A DNA stretch of 64,000 nucleotides from G963676095 sp963676095 (GCA_963676095.1 OY781040.1:2852001-2916000), one strand, 5' to 3'. Counted from the stretch's first letter, positions 52,196 through 63,400 are shown. Notes: a model not told the origin generated them from the letters alone. Numbers and translations: made by a program.

Positions 52196-54583
52196 TTAAT
52201 TTTGGTTATCGAGCTTATATGCAATTTTAAACGAAACATAGGAATTTTCCCGGTATCTCTTTTTTATTAGAAAATCGGTTCCTTCTGTTGTTTGATCATA
52301 CCTGTTCCCGGTAAAAAGATTGTTGTAAACAAATGTAGCAGTCCACCTGTCTTTAAGAAATGATTTATTCACGGCAAAATCGGAAACAAAATAACCATCC
52401 TGGCTCATTTGCGAATTTTTTATAGGACTGTTATAATTCAGGTCCCACTTTAGTGAAAAAGATTTTGGGAGCAGGAACGTATTATTTAAGCGGCTGTTTG
52501 TTTTTACCTGGTGGATTGTTTCATTTGTTTCTTCAAAATCAATATCCAGTTTATACGCATATACTGTGGCCGAAACATTCATATTCCACCATGGAAAAAT
52601 ATTGACCCCGGTCATCAGTTCTCCTCCGTAACTGAATGAATTTCCAACATTTTCGGGCGAGAAGATCAGAATATCTTCCGACATTGTCCGGTAATAGTTC
52701 TGCATAAAGCGCTGTGTTTGCCTTACGAAGGACTCAAATGATACAAAATTTTTATTCCATGACTTTTTATATCCGGCTTCCCATGAATTACTGAAAGCGG
52801 GTTTCAGATCGCCGTTTCCTCTATAGTAGGCATAAGGTGAAGTATATTGAAGTAATGGAACAAGGCTCCAGTAGTTTGGCCTTATAATCCTTCGTGAATA
52901 GGAACAATAGATTTGCTGGCTGTTTTGAAAATTGTACGAGAGATGGGCCGAGGGAAAGAAATCTGTAAAAGTGGTCCTGTCTGGTTCGGTGATTTTATCC
53001 CCATTGTCATCCGAATAGCTGTAATCCGTTTTTCTTCTGGTATATTCCATCCTCATGCCTAGCTGAACGGAGATTTTTTTTGTTTCTCTCTTTAGCGAAA
53101 TATAACCGGCGTATATGTCCTGTATAAAGTTTACCTGCTGGTCTGCTGCTTCATCTTCGAAGCGGGTATAGGTTCCATCCTCATCAAAATTTCCGTTTTC
53201 AGATGTTATTCTCGGAATATGGTCCGTGTTGATTTGTACCCCGGTTTCAAAAGAGGCTTTTTCACTGAGAGGAAGGGAATAGTTAAGTTTTCCTTCAATA
53301 ATCACTTCATTATGCTCGGTTCCAATATTTCCCATTCGTTCTGTAATGCTACCGTAGATTTTTGTATCTATCTGTTTTTGATAAAGGTCCTGCAGGTAAC
53401 CGGAATAATCGATATAGGCAGAGAGCATGTGGCTCCTTTTTTTGTTAAAAGCATGTTCATAGGTCAGTGTCGATCCTAGGTACTGGTAAGTATAGAAGGC
53501 ATCGCTGTTTAACTTATAAGCGGTTTCCGACAGAATATCATCTCCTTCTGTTTCCTTTTCTGTGGTTTTCCCACTTTCCAAAGTCGAATGTTTCGATTTT
53601 CTGGGATAAATATATCCTGCAAAATCGATGTAGTCTTTTCTCGTAATATCATGATTAAAGCCAACCTCGAGGTAGGTTTCGTCTTCTTGCTTTTTTACCG
53701 TATTATCATTGGTAGTAACATAAGTATTTTTATCATCGTACACAAACTGTTCCTTTTGTATATCATATTTTGCCTGTATATCCCTTCCAGTGTTTCCCTG
53801 AATATACCAGCCATTTTTTCCTCTTTTTTGATCTACGGAAAACAACCATCCGTAAGCTCCCTGGGTAGTTGCTTTTGCACTGGTACTTATGGAATAGCCC
53901 TCCAGCCGGTTTTTTTTCAGGATAACCTGGATAATCCCGGCTGTCCCTTCGGCATCGTATTTTGCTGAAGGATTTGTTATTACCTCAATCCTGTCGATCT
54001 GTGAGGCTGGCATTTGCCTGAGTTTTTCTTCACCATTGGCTACCGGATGACCATTTACATACACTTTGAAAGTACCGTCTCCCCGGTAGGTGAGTTTTCC
54101 TTCGAAATCGAGCTGGACGGACGGCATGTTTTCCAATAAATCCATCGCAACATTTGCCCCGGGAAAACTTCCGGCATCAATTACCTTCCGGTCAACCTTA
54201 TAGGTCAATGGAGCCTTGTCTCTGCTGACTGTTATTTCTTTTAAGTTTTCTGACAGCACCTGTAGCTCCGTTCTTCCTAAATCTGTTGTTCCTGGCTGAA
54301 GCAACAAAGGATTCAATTCGATGGACTGGTATCCTATAAAACTTATTTTTAATCTGTAATTTCCTGTTTTTATGTGTTTTAATTCAAATATTCCCTGATC
54401 GTCTGTTATTGATCCCTGTAAAAGAGATGTGTCCTTAAGTGAAAACAGGGCAATATTGGCATAACTAATAGGCGATTTTGACAAGCCGTCAATAATCATT
54501 CCCTTCACGTTACAATTTTGTGCAGGAAGAGTGGTTGAAATATAAAAGGTGTAAAACAAAAAGAAAATTGATTTTTTTTTCAT
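52196..54583 (-). CDS. TonB-receptor-like outer-membrane beta-barrel protein
   Basis: Outer-membrane protein of unknown substrate. 795 residues from ATG 54583 (MKKKSIFFLFYTFYISTTLP, signal peptide); an in-frame start eight codons earlier is less likely. A CarboxypepD_reg-like domain (about 25-105: MIIDGLSKSPISYANIALFS), a plug-like domain (NVAMDLLENMPSVQLDFEGKLTYRG, RIEVITNPSAKYDAEGTAGIIQVILKK), and a barrel of the OMP_b-brl_3 type follow. The TonB box is not obvious, as in other members. The gene stands alone. Confidence 0.88.
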   Translation of the reverse strand: MKKKSIFFLFYTFYISTTLPAQNCNVKGMIIDGLSKSPISYANIALFSLKDTSLLQGSITDDQGIFELKHIKTGNYRLKISFIGYQSIELNPLLLQPGTTDLGRTELQVLSENLKEITVSRDKAPLTYKVDRKVIDAGSFPGANVAMDLLENMPSVQLDFEGKLTYRGDGTFKVYVNGHPVANGEEKLRQMPASQIDRIEVITNPSAKYDAEGTAGIIQVILKKNRLEGYSISTSAKATTQGAYGWLFSVDQKRGKNGWYIQGNTGRDIQAKYDIQKEQFVYDDKNTYVTTNDNTVKKQEDETYLEVGFNHDITRKDYIDFAGYIYPRKSKHSTLESGKTTEKETEGDDILSETAYKLNSDAFYTYQYLGSTLTYEHAFNKKRSHMLSAYIDYSGYLQDLYQKQIDTKIYGSITERMGNIGTEHNEVIIEGKLNYSLPLSEKASFETGVQINTDHIPRITSENGNFDEDGTYTRFEDEAADQQVNFIQDIYAGYISLKRETKKISVQLGMRMEYTRRKTDYSYSDDNGDKITEPDRTTFTDFFPSAHLSYNFQNSQQIYCSYSRRIIRPNYWSLVPLLQYTSPYAYYRGNGDLKPAFSNSWEAGYKKSWNKNFVSFESFVRQTQRFMQNYYRTMSEDILIFSPENVGNSFSYGGELMTGVNIFPWWNMNVSATVYAYKLDIDFEETNETIHQVKTNSRLNNTFLLPKSFSLKWDLNYNSPIKNSQMSQDGYFVSDFAVNKSFLKDRWTATFVYNNLFTGNRYDQTTEGTDFLIKKRYRENSYVSFKIAYKLDNQN

Positions 54584-55183
54584 TGGTTGGGATGTTTTTA
54601 TTTTCAAAGCATGTACGAACTCTCAAAAGTGACTTTTATTGAGGCTGTTTTGTCCGTTTAGTCTAAAGCTTTAAACTGAAATATCAGGACTTCCATTCGG
54701 GATATGGTTCTGTTCGTTAATTATCTTTTCTATAAACTTAAAAATTTCATAATATGGTGGGTTACAGTGTTAGATATTTCCCCCGAGTATATCTAATCCT
54801 TTGTAAGGTTAATATTATTTTTTACAAAAATCAAATTTATGTGAAACAAAATATCAGGATTGCACCGCTAATTTGTATTTGTATTACATAATATAATTCC
54901 TATTTTACAAACATTTTTTTATTTCATCTTGGTTTTTGGTCAGTTTATCTTTAAAATTAAAATTGGGTTACATGAGAAAATTTTTTAACCCGAACTATTC
55001 GTAATTCTTATCGGTTACATGAGATTCCGTGACAAGGAGATTTTGTTATGTTTGTTTTACCTCTTTGGCGCGGTCTTATTAATTTATTTTCGAAATCAGC
55101 CCGTTTTATCATGAAATTTTTGGTGGCAGGATATACGGACATAAAATATATCTATATTTGCGGCCAGTTATTTGATGTGTTGA
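54584..55183. other. Gene-free region upstream of the radical SAM gene
   Basis: 600 bases between divergent genes with no credible coding sequence. It holds a 12-base direct repeat GGTTACATGAGA at 54966-54977 and 55013-55024, a third partial GGTTACA near 54757, and the -7 box at 55153-55160. Confidence 0.6.
55153..55160 (+). promoter_or_regulatory. -7 box of the radical SAM gene
   Basis: TATATTTG, 24 bases before ATG 55184; no well-spaced -33 element is seen. Confidence 0.5.
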
Positions 55184-56590
55184 ATGAACAGATTGACACC
55201 ATTAAAAAGTAGGCTCTTACTGAGGAATCAGGAGGAGTACCAGGTGAAATACAATTATTTGAAATTCCCTTCACCGGAAGAAGCCAATGCTGCTTTACTG
55301 GAAAGGCAGGCTATACTGGAAGCCATTGGAAGTAGAATAAAATGGGGGTTTCATGAAAGTAAAGCTGATATAACCAATCTTTCTAAAGGTTGTCTGCTTT
55401 GTGGGGAAGGGCAATGGTCATGCCTTTTTATCAATAATCTTTGTAACGGGAGATGCTTTTATTGTCCTGCACAACAGACCGATATTGCCCGCCCGGAAAC
55501 AAATACCCTCATTTTTGATGAACCTCATGATTACGTTGAATATATACGTAAGTTTGGCTTTAAGGGCGTTTCAATTTCCGGAGGTGAGCCTTTAATTACT
55601 TTCGGTAAAAGCCTTTCATTTGTTAAAGCTGTGAAAGATGCCTTTGGAAACGAGGTTTACGTGTGGCTCTATACGAATGGCATATTACTCACGTCAGAAA
55701 AGGTGGAGGAATTGAGAAACGCTGGTCTGGACGAGATGCGCTTCGATATTGGAGCAACCGGCTACCTCACCGATAAAATAAAACTGGCTGTGGGAAAAAT
55801 TCCTGTCGTGACTGTTGAAATTCCGGCAGTACCGCAGGAAGAAGAGGTCCTAAAACAAAAAATCAGGGAGCTGAAGGAAATAGGTGTCAATCACCTGAAT
55901 CTTCACCAGATGAGGTTAACTCCTCATAACTTTCACCAGCTGATCGAACATGATTATACTTACCTTCACGGCGAAAAGGTAACTGTACTCGAGTCGGAAC
56001 TGACAGCTTTACGCCTTATGAAGTATAACTTGGATGAGAAGATTAATTTGCCTATCAATTATTGTTCTTTTGTTTATAAAAACCGTCACCAAAAATCAGC
56101 CAACAGGAAAAAGCATGCCCCCCTGGTGGCAAAACCCTGGGAGGAAGTTACTGAAAATGGATATATCCGGAATTTCTATGCCGAGATTCTGCCTGAAAAG
56201 CGAGATTCGGTTATGAAAGCGATTTCTGGTCCTGAATGTTCAGGTAAGTATTTCCTTCATTCCAAAACTGGCAGGCTTGATATTCCCCATGGTATGCTTG
56301 AACTCTTTTCTTCAGAAAATATTCCTGTTTTTGTGGAGTATCATGTCAGCCATATTTTTCCACAGCCAACAGGATTGTACGAGCATTTGCCGGTGCCGCT
56401 TACTTATGAGCGGGATGTTGTGGTCGAGCGCCGCCCTGCCTCTGTGCCTGTAGCTTTAACTGGTCCCAGGAAGCAGTTGATGGAACAGATCCTTTTCGGG
56501 GAGGCCCGTTATCAGGAATCAGACGATGAAGGCATCCAGCAGATCATGTCATTCGAGTTTATACCTGACGGACTTCAGGAGTATTATTAA
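55184..56590 (+). CDS. Uncharacterised radical SAM protein (COG2108-like)
   Basis: 468 residues. The radical SAM cluster motif is CNGRCFYC (Cys87, Cys91, Cys94), followed by the SAM-binding GVSISGGEPLITFGKSL near 130 and VYVWLYTNGILL near 158. Three further cysteines precede the motif (Cys70, Cys73, Cys80), and YCSFVYKNRHQ and GPECSGKYF lie later, so an auxiliary cluster is possible but unproven. The layout resembles proteins described as related to pyruvate formate-lyase activating enzyme. Substrate unknown: no peptide precursor, glycyl radical enzyme or tailoring gene is beside it, and it sits alone with its own promoter. Confidence 0.8.
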   Translation: MNRLTPLKSRLLLRNQEEYQVKYNYLKFPSPEEANAALLERQAILEAIGSRIKWGFHESKADITNLSKGCLLCGEGQWSCLFINNLCNGRCFYCPAQQTDIARPETNTLIFDEPHDYVEYIRKFGFKGVSISGGEPLITFGKSLSFVKAVKDAFGNEVYVWLYTNGILLTSEKVEELRNAGLDEMRFDIGATGYLTDKIKLAVGKIPVVTVEIPAVPQEEEVLKQKIRELKEIGVNHLNLHQMRLTPHNFHQLIEHDYTYLHGEKVTVLESELTALRLMKYNLDEKINLPINYCSFVYKNRHQKSANRKKHAPLVAKPWEEVTENGYIRNFYAEILPEKRDSVMKAISGPECSGKYFLHSKTGRLDIPHGMLELFSSENIPVFVEYHVSHIFPQPTGLYEHLPVPLTYERDVVVERRPASVPVALTGPRKQLMEQILFGEARYQESDDEGIQQIMSFEFIPDGLQEYY

Positions 56591-56599
56591 ACGTTCTCA

Positions 56600-56645
56600 A
56601 AAAAAAACAGATTTTCCAGACCTGTTTGACAGGGAGGAAAATCTG
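56600..56645 (-). terminator. Terminator of the siderophore receptor gene
   Basis: CAGATTTTCC (56608-56617) pairs with GGAAAATCTG (56636-56645), with an inner stem CCTGT-TTG-ACAGG (56621-56633). On the minus strand a run of T follows immediately, so it ends leftward transcription from the receptor gene. The + strand side lacks a T-run. Confidence 0.8.
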
Positions 56646-56737
56646 GTGAGTTAAACCTATCAGAAATTTATCCCGGTTTGTTTATGTTCTTTATTTTTGA
56701 TGAATTAAGCGGAAAAACCGGGTAATTACTTTTTGTT

Positions 56738-59179
56738 TCAGAACCGGAAAATCAGGTTGGCCGAAATTACCCGCGGCTTTTGAGGATTGATTGTTGACCA
56801 TCCGGTGTAATATTTTTTATCTGTCAGGTTATCTGCATTAATAGCCAGACGGTACTTGTCTGTTTCGTAGAATATGGTCGAATTAAAAAGCGTATAAGAT
56901 GGAAGGATAAAGTCGCCTGTCGCATCATAGTTGATGGCGTAACTTTCAGAGGCATAGTTCATGCCAAAACCTATGCCTAACCCGTTTAACGGGCTCTCGT
57001 CCTGAAATTTGTAACTCGCCCACAGGTTGGCAAGATTTTTTGGTCCTGCTTCCAAAGGCCTTGTCCCCACATCGGAGCTGGCTTTCAGTATTTTACTGCC
57101 GTTATGGCTGAATCCGGCAACAGCATTTAAACCGGCAACCGGATTGGCAACAAGATCGAATTCAAATCCTTTGCTCTCTACTTCTCCGTCCTGGATGTAG
57201 TTGTTAACGTTATCCGGGTCCGTCATTACTTTATTCGAAACCTCTATGTTATAATAACTGGCGGTGGCTGACAGACAGTCATTTAATAAACTGGTTTTTA
57301 CCCCAAACTCGTATTGGTTGGCACGTTCCGGATCATAAGACTGTGTCCTGACATTACTTCCGTCAGAATTGGCAACCTGTTGCGGCGAAACGTTACTGAA
57401 CCCGTTCATATAATTGCCGAACAAGGTTAATCTGGAAGGCAACAGTTGATAGGTTATCCCAAATTTTGGGGATAATGCGGTCTGGTTGTCGTCATCGTCG
57501 TCCGGATCCCCGATGAACCAGTCGAACCGGAGGCTTGCCATTACCGCCAGGGAAGGTGTCAAATTTACCACATCGGAAATATAAGCAGCGAATATGTTCT
57601 CTTTGGTCGTGGAGTTGGACACGGAGCTTTCTTCCAGTAGCGCATTCATACCTTCCACAGAAAGGATACCGCTATCGTAGTCAGAGACTACTTTCCCTCC
57701 GTAAAGTGTATTATATACGGTAGTTGCATCATCATCGCCAATGTAAATCGTGCCGTTCAGTACATAACCGGTACTGTTGCTGATGTAATTTTTTTGCATG
57801 AAATCAACCCCGGCTACTACCCTGTTCCTGATCTGTCCAAACTTAAAGTCTCCAATAAAATTTTGCTGTATATCCGTAACGTCCAGTGTTGTATTCTGGT
57901 CGCTGACATAGCGGTTAAATACAGAACCTTGTGCCAGGGAATCCGAATAGTACTGGGTGACTTCATAGATATAGGAATAATACCCCTTTGATTTTGCTGA
58001 ACTTTTGCTTAAAGCAGTCTGGGAAGTCCATGAAGGTGATAACTTGTAATTCATTTGGGCCTGGAGGTTGTATGCCGGGTTTTCAATACTCAGGTTATTG
58101 CTTGTGTAGGAGCGTTCCGGGTCATAACCCAGATCGTGCAGGTTATCAACGGTTAGCGGCGCATTTCGATCGAGGAATAACATGGTCGGATTAGTGTGTT
58201 CAAGGGCCATGAATTCAGTCACAATCAGGAACGACAACCGGTCTGACGCCTGAAGCGAAAGGGTAGGGGCAATGAAGAACGACTTTTTGAATCCGGCATC
58301 CTGAAAACTATTTTCAGAATGGTAGGCGGTGTTAATCCGCAACAGAACTTCCCGGGCGCTGTCCAGTGGGGCATTCAGATCGGCTGTGATCCTGTTAAGT
58401 CCATAACTTCCTGACAAATAAGAAACTTCGCTTCCAAATGTCGGATATGGTTTTTTCGTGACAATGTTTATTAGCCCGCCATATGAAATCAGGCTGCTCC
58501 CGTAGAGGGTACCCGACGGTCCCTTGACTGCTTCGATGCGTTCGATATTTGCCGGATCAGGGCTTCCGTGGGTGAGGGCGGGTAACCCGTTAACCAGGTT
58601 CGGCTGAACGGCAAAGCCGCGCATTGAATAGTACCCGGCGCCATCGGACCCACGACCGGTCGATTCCCATAGCTTTTGAAGACCGGGTATATTTTTGAGG
58701 GCATCATCGAAATTAGTCGTTGCCTGTTCTTTAAGTAATTCTGCCGATATTGAATTGTAAACCTGCGGGTTCTCCAGATTTTTTAACGGTAATTTTGCCA
58801 CATAATCGCTTTCTTCACGGGCAAACTTATTTTTTCGGTTATTGGTAATCACCACTTCTCCAATATTCCGGATATCTTCGTTAAGAACTACATCAGGTAG
58901 CATCAAGACCGGTTTATCCTTAACACTCACGGGAACCTTTTCTGTTTTGTAGCCGACAAAAGAAAAAATCAGCACGATTTGTTCTCTTCTCACTTGTTCT
59001 ATACTAAAATCGCCATCTGTCCCGGTTTGGGTTCCCTGACCCTGGTTTTCAATGATGATGTTTACACCGGCCAGGGGTTCCCTGTTTATATCGACAACTT
59101 TCCCTTTTAGTACTGTGCCCTGTGCAAAAACATAAAGCCCTGATAAAAAGCAAAAAATTGTAATCAACATTTTTTTCAT
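56738..59179 (-). CDS. TonB-dependent siderophore receptor
   Basis: Outer-membrane importer, FhuE/FpvA-like, probably for an iron-siderophore. 813 residues from ATG 59179 (MKKMLITIFCFLSGLYVFAQ, signal peptide); a GTG three codons upstream is less likely. A CarboxypepD_reg-like domain (about 25-100), plug with LLKEQATTNFDDALKNIPGLQ and RIEAVKGPSGTLYGSSLISYGGLINIVTKKP near 225, and a barrel ending in ANLIFRF follow. The RGFAVQPNLVNGLPAL segment and GTLYGSS-type plug are typical of siderophore receptors. No Fur box was recognised. No siderophore synthesis genes are adjacent. Confidence 0.9.
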   Translation of the reverse strand: MKKMLITIFCFLSGLYVFAQGTVLKGKVVDINREPLAGVNIIIENQGQGTQTGTDGDFSIEQVRREQIVLIFSFVGYKTEKVPVSVKDKPVLMLPDVVLNEDIRNIGEVVITNNRKNKFAREESDYVAKLPLKNLENPQVYNSISAELLKEQATTNFDDALKNIPGLQKLWESTGRGSDGAGYYSMRGFAVQPNLVNGLPALTHGSPDPANIERIEAVKGPSGTLYGSSLISYGGLINIVTKKPYPTFGSEVSYLSGSYGLNRITADLNAPLDSAREVLLRINTAYHSENSFQDAGFKKSFFIAPTLSLQASDRLSFLIVTEFMALEHTNPTMLFLDRNAPLTVDNLHDLGYDPERSYTSNNLSIENPAYNLQAQMNYKLSPSWTSQTALSKSSAKSKGYYSYIYEVTQYYSDSLAQGSVFNRYVSDQNTTLDVTDIQQNFIGDFKFGQIRNRVVAGVDFMQKNYISNSTGYVLNGTIYIGDDDATTVYNTLYGGKVVSDYDSGILSVEGMNALLEESSVSNSTTKENIFAAYISDVVNLTPSLAVMASLRFDWFIGDPDDDDDNQTALSPKFGITYQLLPSRLTLFGNYMNGFSNVSPQQVANSDGSNVRTQSYDPERANQYEFGVKTSLLNDCLSATASYYNIEVSNKVMTDPDNVNNYIQDGEVESKGFEFDLVANPVAGLNAVAGFSHNGSKILKASSDVGTRPLEAGPKNLANLWASYKFQDESPLNGLGIGFGMNYASESYAINYDATGDFILPSYTLFNSTIFYETDKYRLAINADNLTDKKYYTGWSTINPQKPRVISANLIFRF

Positions 59180-59583
59180 AGGTATCACTTTTTATTTGAA
59201 TTAATTATCCGTTTAGAACCAAAGAAGGATCGTCTCTGGTTTGGATGGATCAAAGCAACTGTTTATCGATAAAGGTTACAATCCCAAAATGTTGGGATTT
59301 TGGGATTTAAAATTTGAAAGTGGCTGACTTAATTTTATATTGAATTAATTTTGAAAATTAGCGGTTTTGACATTACATTTGTCTGAATTAACATGACTTT
59401 CTAAAACACAGGATCATAATCTGATAAAAAATGGTTTGTTGTAAACACATATCTTTACTTCTCTTTCGCCTTAGCCAGATGCATTATTCGAATAGCTGTA
59501 TGCGCTGAAGGCACATTTATATCTGTGTTTTTTCATTTGTTTCGGTGTAGTCTCCATTATTTCAAATACTTAATTATTGAACA
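59180..59583. other. Divergent intergenic region with an inverted repeat
   Basis: 404 bases between the siderophore receptor and the UPF0280 gene. It holds a perfect 11-bp inverted repeat, AATCCCAAAAT (59280-59290) and ATTTTGGGATT (59297-59307), with a 6-base loop, about 100 bases upstream of the receptor start. No cobalamin or SAM riboswitch was recognised, although metH lies nearby. Confidence 0.6.
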
Positions 59584-60333
59584 ATGATTTTTGAAACCAA
59601 ATCATATCATCATTATTTTCGCGAAGGCCGGTTTGAAGATTTTAGCATAAGCCTTGATGGTTGTGCCTTTTGGATTGGAATTGATCCCCCTTCTTTTAAA
59701 CCGGAAATGAAGGAACAGGCAGAGGAACGGTTAAGAGCTGCTCTGGAAGAATTGGAAAATTATATAACAGATGAACCTTTCTTTAAAAAGAGCCTGAAAC
59801 CATGTGAAGTAAAAGAGACGGCTCCGGAAATAATAAAAAGAGCCGCAGGGGCAGCCTTTTTAGGGAACACGGGGCCTATGGCTGCAGTGCCGGCTGTGTT
59901 TTGTGAAACAATCGGACAGATGCTGCTGGATAATTTTCGGATTGAAGAGCTGGTTGTCGAGGATGGCAATAATCTGTATTTAAAACTTCAGGAATCTTTG
60001 AACGTATGTATCTTTGCCGGAGAGTCACCACTATCCGAAATGGCAGGCATTGAGATAAAGGCGGAACAAACTCCGGTTGCTGTTTGTAGTTCTTCCGGCA
60101 CTGCGGGTTCTTTATTGAACTATGGCAAAGCCGATGCGGTTTTGATTGCCTCTGCCAATGCAGCACTGGCCGGCGCTTTGGCTACCGGGTTTAATAACCT
60201 GGTTAAAAAACCGGCTGATGTGGGCAAGGTTCTGGCGAGGGCAAAGGCTATACCTGAGGTAACGGGGGCCCTGGCTGTTTTTGAAGATCAGGTTGGTTTG
60301 CACGGTAGTTTCGAACTGAATATGCTTGATTGA
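59584..60333 (+). CDS. UPF0280 (COG2122, ApbE-like) family protein
   Basis: 249 residues, cytoplasmic, with no signal peptide. Family stretches are GNTGPMAAVPAVFCETIGQMLLDN near residue 98, VVEDGNNLYLKLQESLNVCIFAGESPLS near 140, and AVCSSSGTAGSLLNYGKADAVLIASANA near 170. The fold is predicted ApbE-like but the flavin-transferase function is not established. It lies 68 bases upstream of metH in the same direction. COG2122 proteins have been linked, as I recall, to an anaerobic sulphide-to-homocysteine route in methanogens, which would fit a methionine synthase neighbour. Confidence 0.85.
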   Translation: MIFETKSYHHYFREGRFEDFSISLDGCAFWIGIDPPSFKPEMKEQAEERLRAALEELENYITDEPFFKKSLKPCEVKETAPEIIKRAAGAAFLGNTGPMAAVPAVFCETIGQMLLDNFRIEELVVEDGNNLYLKLQESLNVCIFAGESPLSEMAGIEIKAEQTPVAVCSSSGTAGSLLNYGKADAVLIASANAALAGALATGFNNLVKKPADVGKVLARAKAIPEVTGALAVFEDQVGLHGSFELNMLD

Positions 60334-60401
60334 TGTTTATGTGACAGATTTTGCTACGGAATTTATTTTCGTCTGTTGATAATGATGACAAATAACTGAT
60401 A

Positions 60402-63400
60402 ATGACAAATAAAAGAGACATAAGGGAAGAGCTGAAAAGCCGTGTTCTTGTCCTGGACGGAGCGATGGGGACGATGATCCAGAAATACAAGCTCTGTGAA
60501 GAAGATTTCCGGAATGAAAAATTGGACGGAATGAAAAATGAATTGTTTGGAAATAACGATTTGCTTTCGATTACACGTCCGGACGTTATCCGGGAGATTC
60601 ATGCTGCATTTCTGGATGCAGGGTCAGACATTATTGAGACCAATACCTTTAATGCCAACCGGATTTCCCAGGCCGATTATCACACTGAGGACTGGGTTTA
60701 CAGGATGAACCGGGCCTCGGCAGAACTGGCTTGCCATGTTGCGGAAGAGTTCACCCGGAAAGATCCGGGGAAACCTCGTTTTGTAGCCGGAGCCCTTGGG
60801 CCGACCAATAAAACGCTTTCCCTTTCTCCCGATGTAAACGATCCGGGTTACCGGGCAGTATCGTTCGATACTGTAAAAGAGGCTTACAGGGAACAGGTAA
60901 AAGGATTGCTCGATGGAGGTGTCGATTTGTTGCTTGTGGAAACTATTTTTGATACGCTGAATGCAAAAGCCGCCCTTTTTGCTATTGACGAAGAGCTGGA
61001 CGAACGGTGTATACGGATTCCTGTAATGGTTTCCGGAACGATTACCGATGCCAGCGGGAGGACTTTATCCGGACAAACAGTCGAAGCGTTTCTCGATTCG
61101 GTCCGTCATATCGACCTGCTGAGTGTCGGGTTGAACTGTTCGCTCGGGGCCAGGGATATGCGGCCCTACCTGGAGGAAATGTCAAAAAAGGCTCCGTTTT
61201 ACATAAGTGCCTATCCGAATGCCGGGTTGCCCAACCAGTTTGGTGAATATGATGAAACCCCGGAAGAAATGGCTGTGCAGATAAAAGACTTTCTGGATAA
61301 CCATTTTGTGAATATTATTGGCGGTTGTTGCGGAACAACTCCGGATCATATCCGTAATTTTGCCCGTTTTGCAACTGCTGCCCTGCCTCACATTAAGGCG
61401 AAGAATGACGGGTTAACCCGCTTCAGCGGGTTGGAGCCTGTAACCATTACGTCGGATACCAATTTTGTTAATATTGGCGAACGGTGCAATGTCTCCGGAT
61501 CCAAACGATTTGCGCGGCTTATTCGTGAAGAAAAATATGAAGAAGCCTTGGCTGTTGCGCGCGATCAGGTAGAAAACGGTGCACAGGTGATCGATGTGAA
61601 CCTGGACGATGCTATGCTCGATGCCAAAAAGGAAATGGTCACTTTCCTGAACCTGCTGATGTCTGAACCCGATATTGCCAGGTTACCGGTGATGGTCGAT
61701 TCTTCAAAATGGGAGGTGATTGAAGCTGGACTGAAATGCCTTCAGGGTAAAGCCATTGTAAATTCGATCAGTATGAAGGAAGGGGAGGAGCAGTTTCTGG
61801 AACACGCCCGGAAGATTAAACGTTACGGTGCTGCTGCGGTAGTGATGGCTTTCGACGAGAAGGGCCAGGCAGACAGTTTCGAACGTCGTATTGAAATTTG
61901 CGAGCGGGCCTATAAGTTGCTTACCGGTAAGATCGGTTTCCCGCCTGAAGATATCATTTTCGACCCTAATATCCTGACGATCGGGACCGGCATGGAAGAA
62001 CACAATAATTATGCTGTCGATTTTATCGAGGCGGTGCGATGGATAAAAACCAACTTGCCTTTGGCCAAAACAAGCGGCGGCGTAAGCAATGTTTCCTTCT
62101 CGTTCCGAGGTAACGATACGGTGAGAGAAGCTATTCATTCCGTATTCTTGTTTCATGCTATAAAAGCAGGACTGGACATGGGAATCGTGAACCCCGGCAT
62201 GCTTCAGATTTACGACGAAATTCCCAAAGACCTGCTGGAATATGTTGAAGATCTGGTAATAAACCGTCGTCCCGACGCTACCGAGAGGTTGCTCGAATTT
62301 GCCCAGACGCTGAAAGAAGGAGAAGGAAAAACGGTGCACAAGGATGAGTGGCGCGAACTTCCTCTGGAAAAACGGCTTGAGCATGCCCTTGTAAAAGGAA
62401 TAGCTGATTATGTGGAACAAGACCTGGCTGAAGCGCTTCCAAAATATAAACCCACTCTTAATATTATCGAAGGGCCGCTGATGGACGGGATGAACGTAGT
62501 GGGGGATTTGTTCGGTTCAGGGAAAATGTTCCTTCCGCAGGTTATTAAGTCGGCCCGGGTTATGAAGAAGGCCGTTGCTTTCCTGTTGCCTTATATCGAA
62601 GAGGAAAAAGAGAAAAACAAGGAAGTTCAGACTATCCGGAAGAAGATATTGATGGCTACGGTGAAAGGAGATGTGCATGATATTGGTAAAAATATTGTGG
62701 GCGTTGTGCTGGGCTGCAACAACTATGATGTAATCGATCTGGGCGTGATGGTTCCTACAGAAAAAATACTGGAAACGGCAAAACAGGAGAATGTCGATAT
62801 AATCGGTCTGAGCGGTCTGATTACTCCTTCGCTGGAGATGATGGTCAGCGTGGCTGCCGAGATGGAGCGTCAGAAGTTTACATTGCCTCTTTTGATTGGC
62901 GGGGCTACAACATCGAAAATACATACGGCTGTTAAAATTGCCCCTCAGTATTCTCACCCTGTCGTTTATGTAAAAGACGCCAGCCGGAGTGTGAATGTAG
63001 TGGCAAACCTGCTGGCCGGGAATCAGGATTTCATTCGGTCTGTAAATGATGATTATGAGCAGGTCAGGAAGTTTCACGGACAACGAAAACCCAAAGAGTA
63101 CCTGACGCTTGAAGAGGCCCGGGCAAACCGTTACCAGGTCGATTGGTCGCCTGCCGAGACATTTATCCCTAACCAGACAGGCATTCATGAGCTGATCAGT
63201 TTCCCGGTTGAAGAGCTTGCCAAGTACATCGACTGGAGCTTTTTCTTTTTTGTATGGGAACTGAAGGGTAAATTCCCGGAAATACTTGATGATGAACGTC
63301 AGGGGGAACAAGCCCGTAAATTGTATGCCGATGCCTGCCAGATGCTGGATGAGATCATTGAAAAGAAGATGTTGCAGGCAAATGGCATTTACGGGATCTG

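Noticed and set aside
59180..60401. Cobalamin or SAM riboswitch for the receptor or metH
   Set aside because: No B12-box-like or SAM-aptamer-like conserved core was recognised, and only 68 bases separate metH from the preceding gene.
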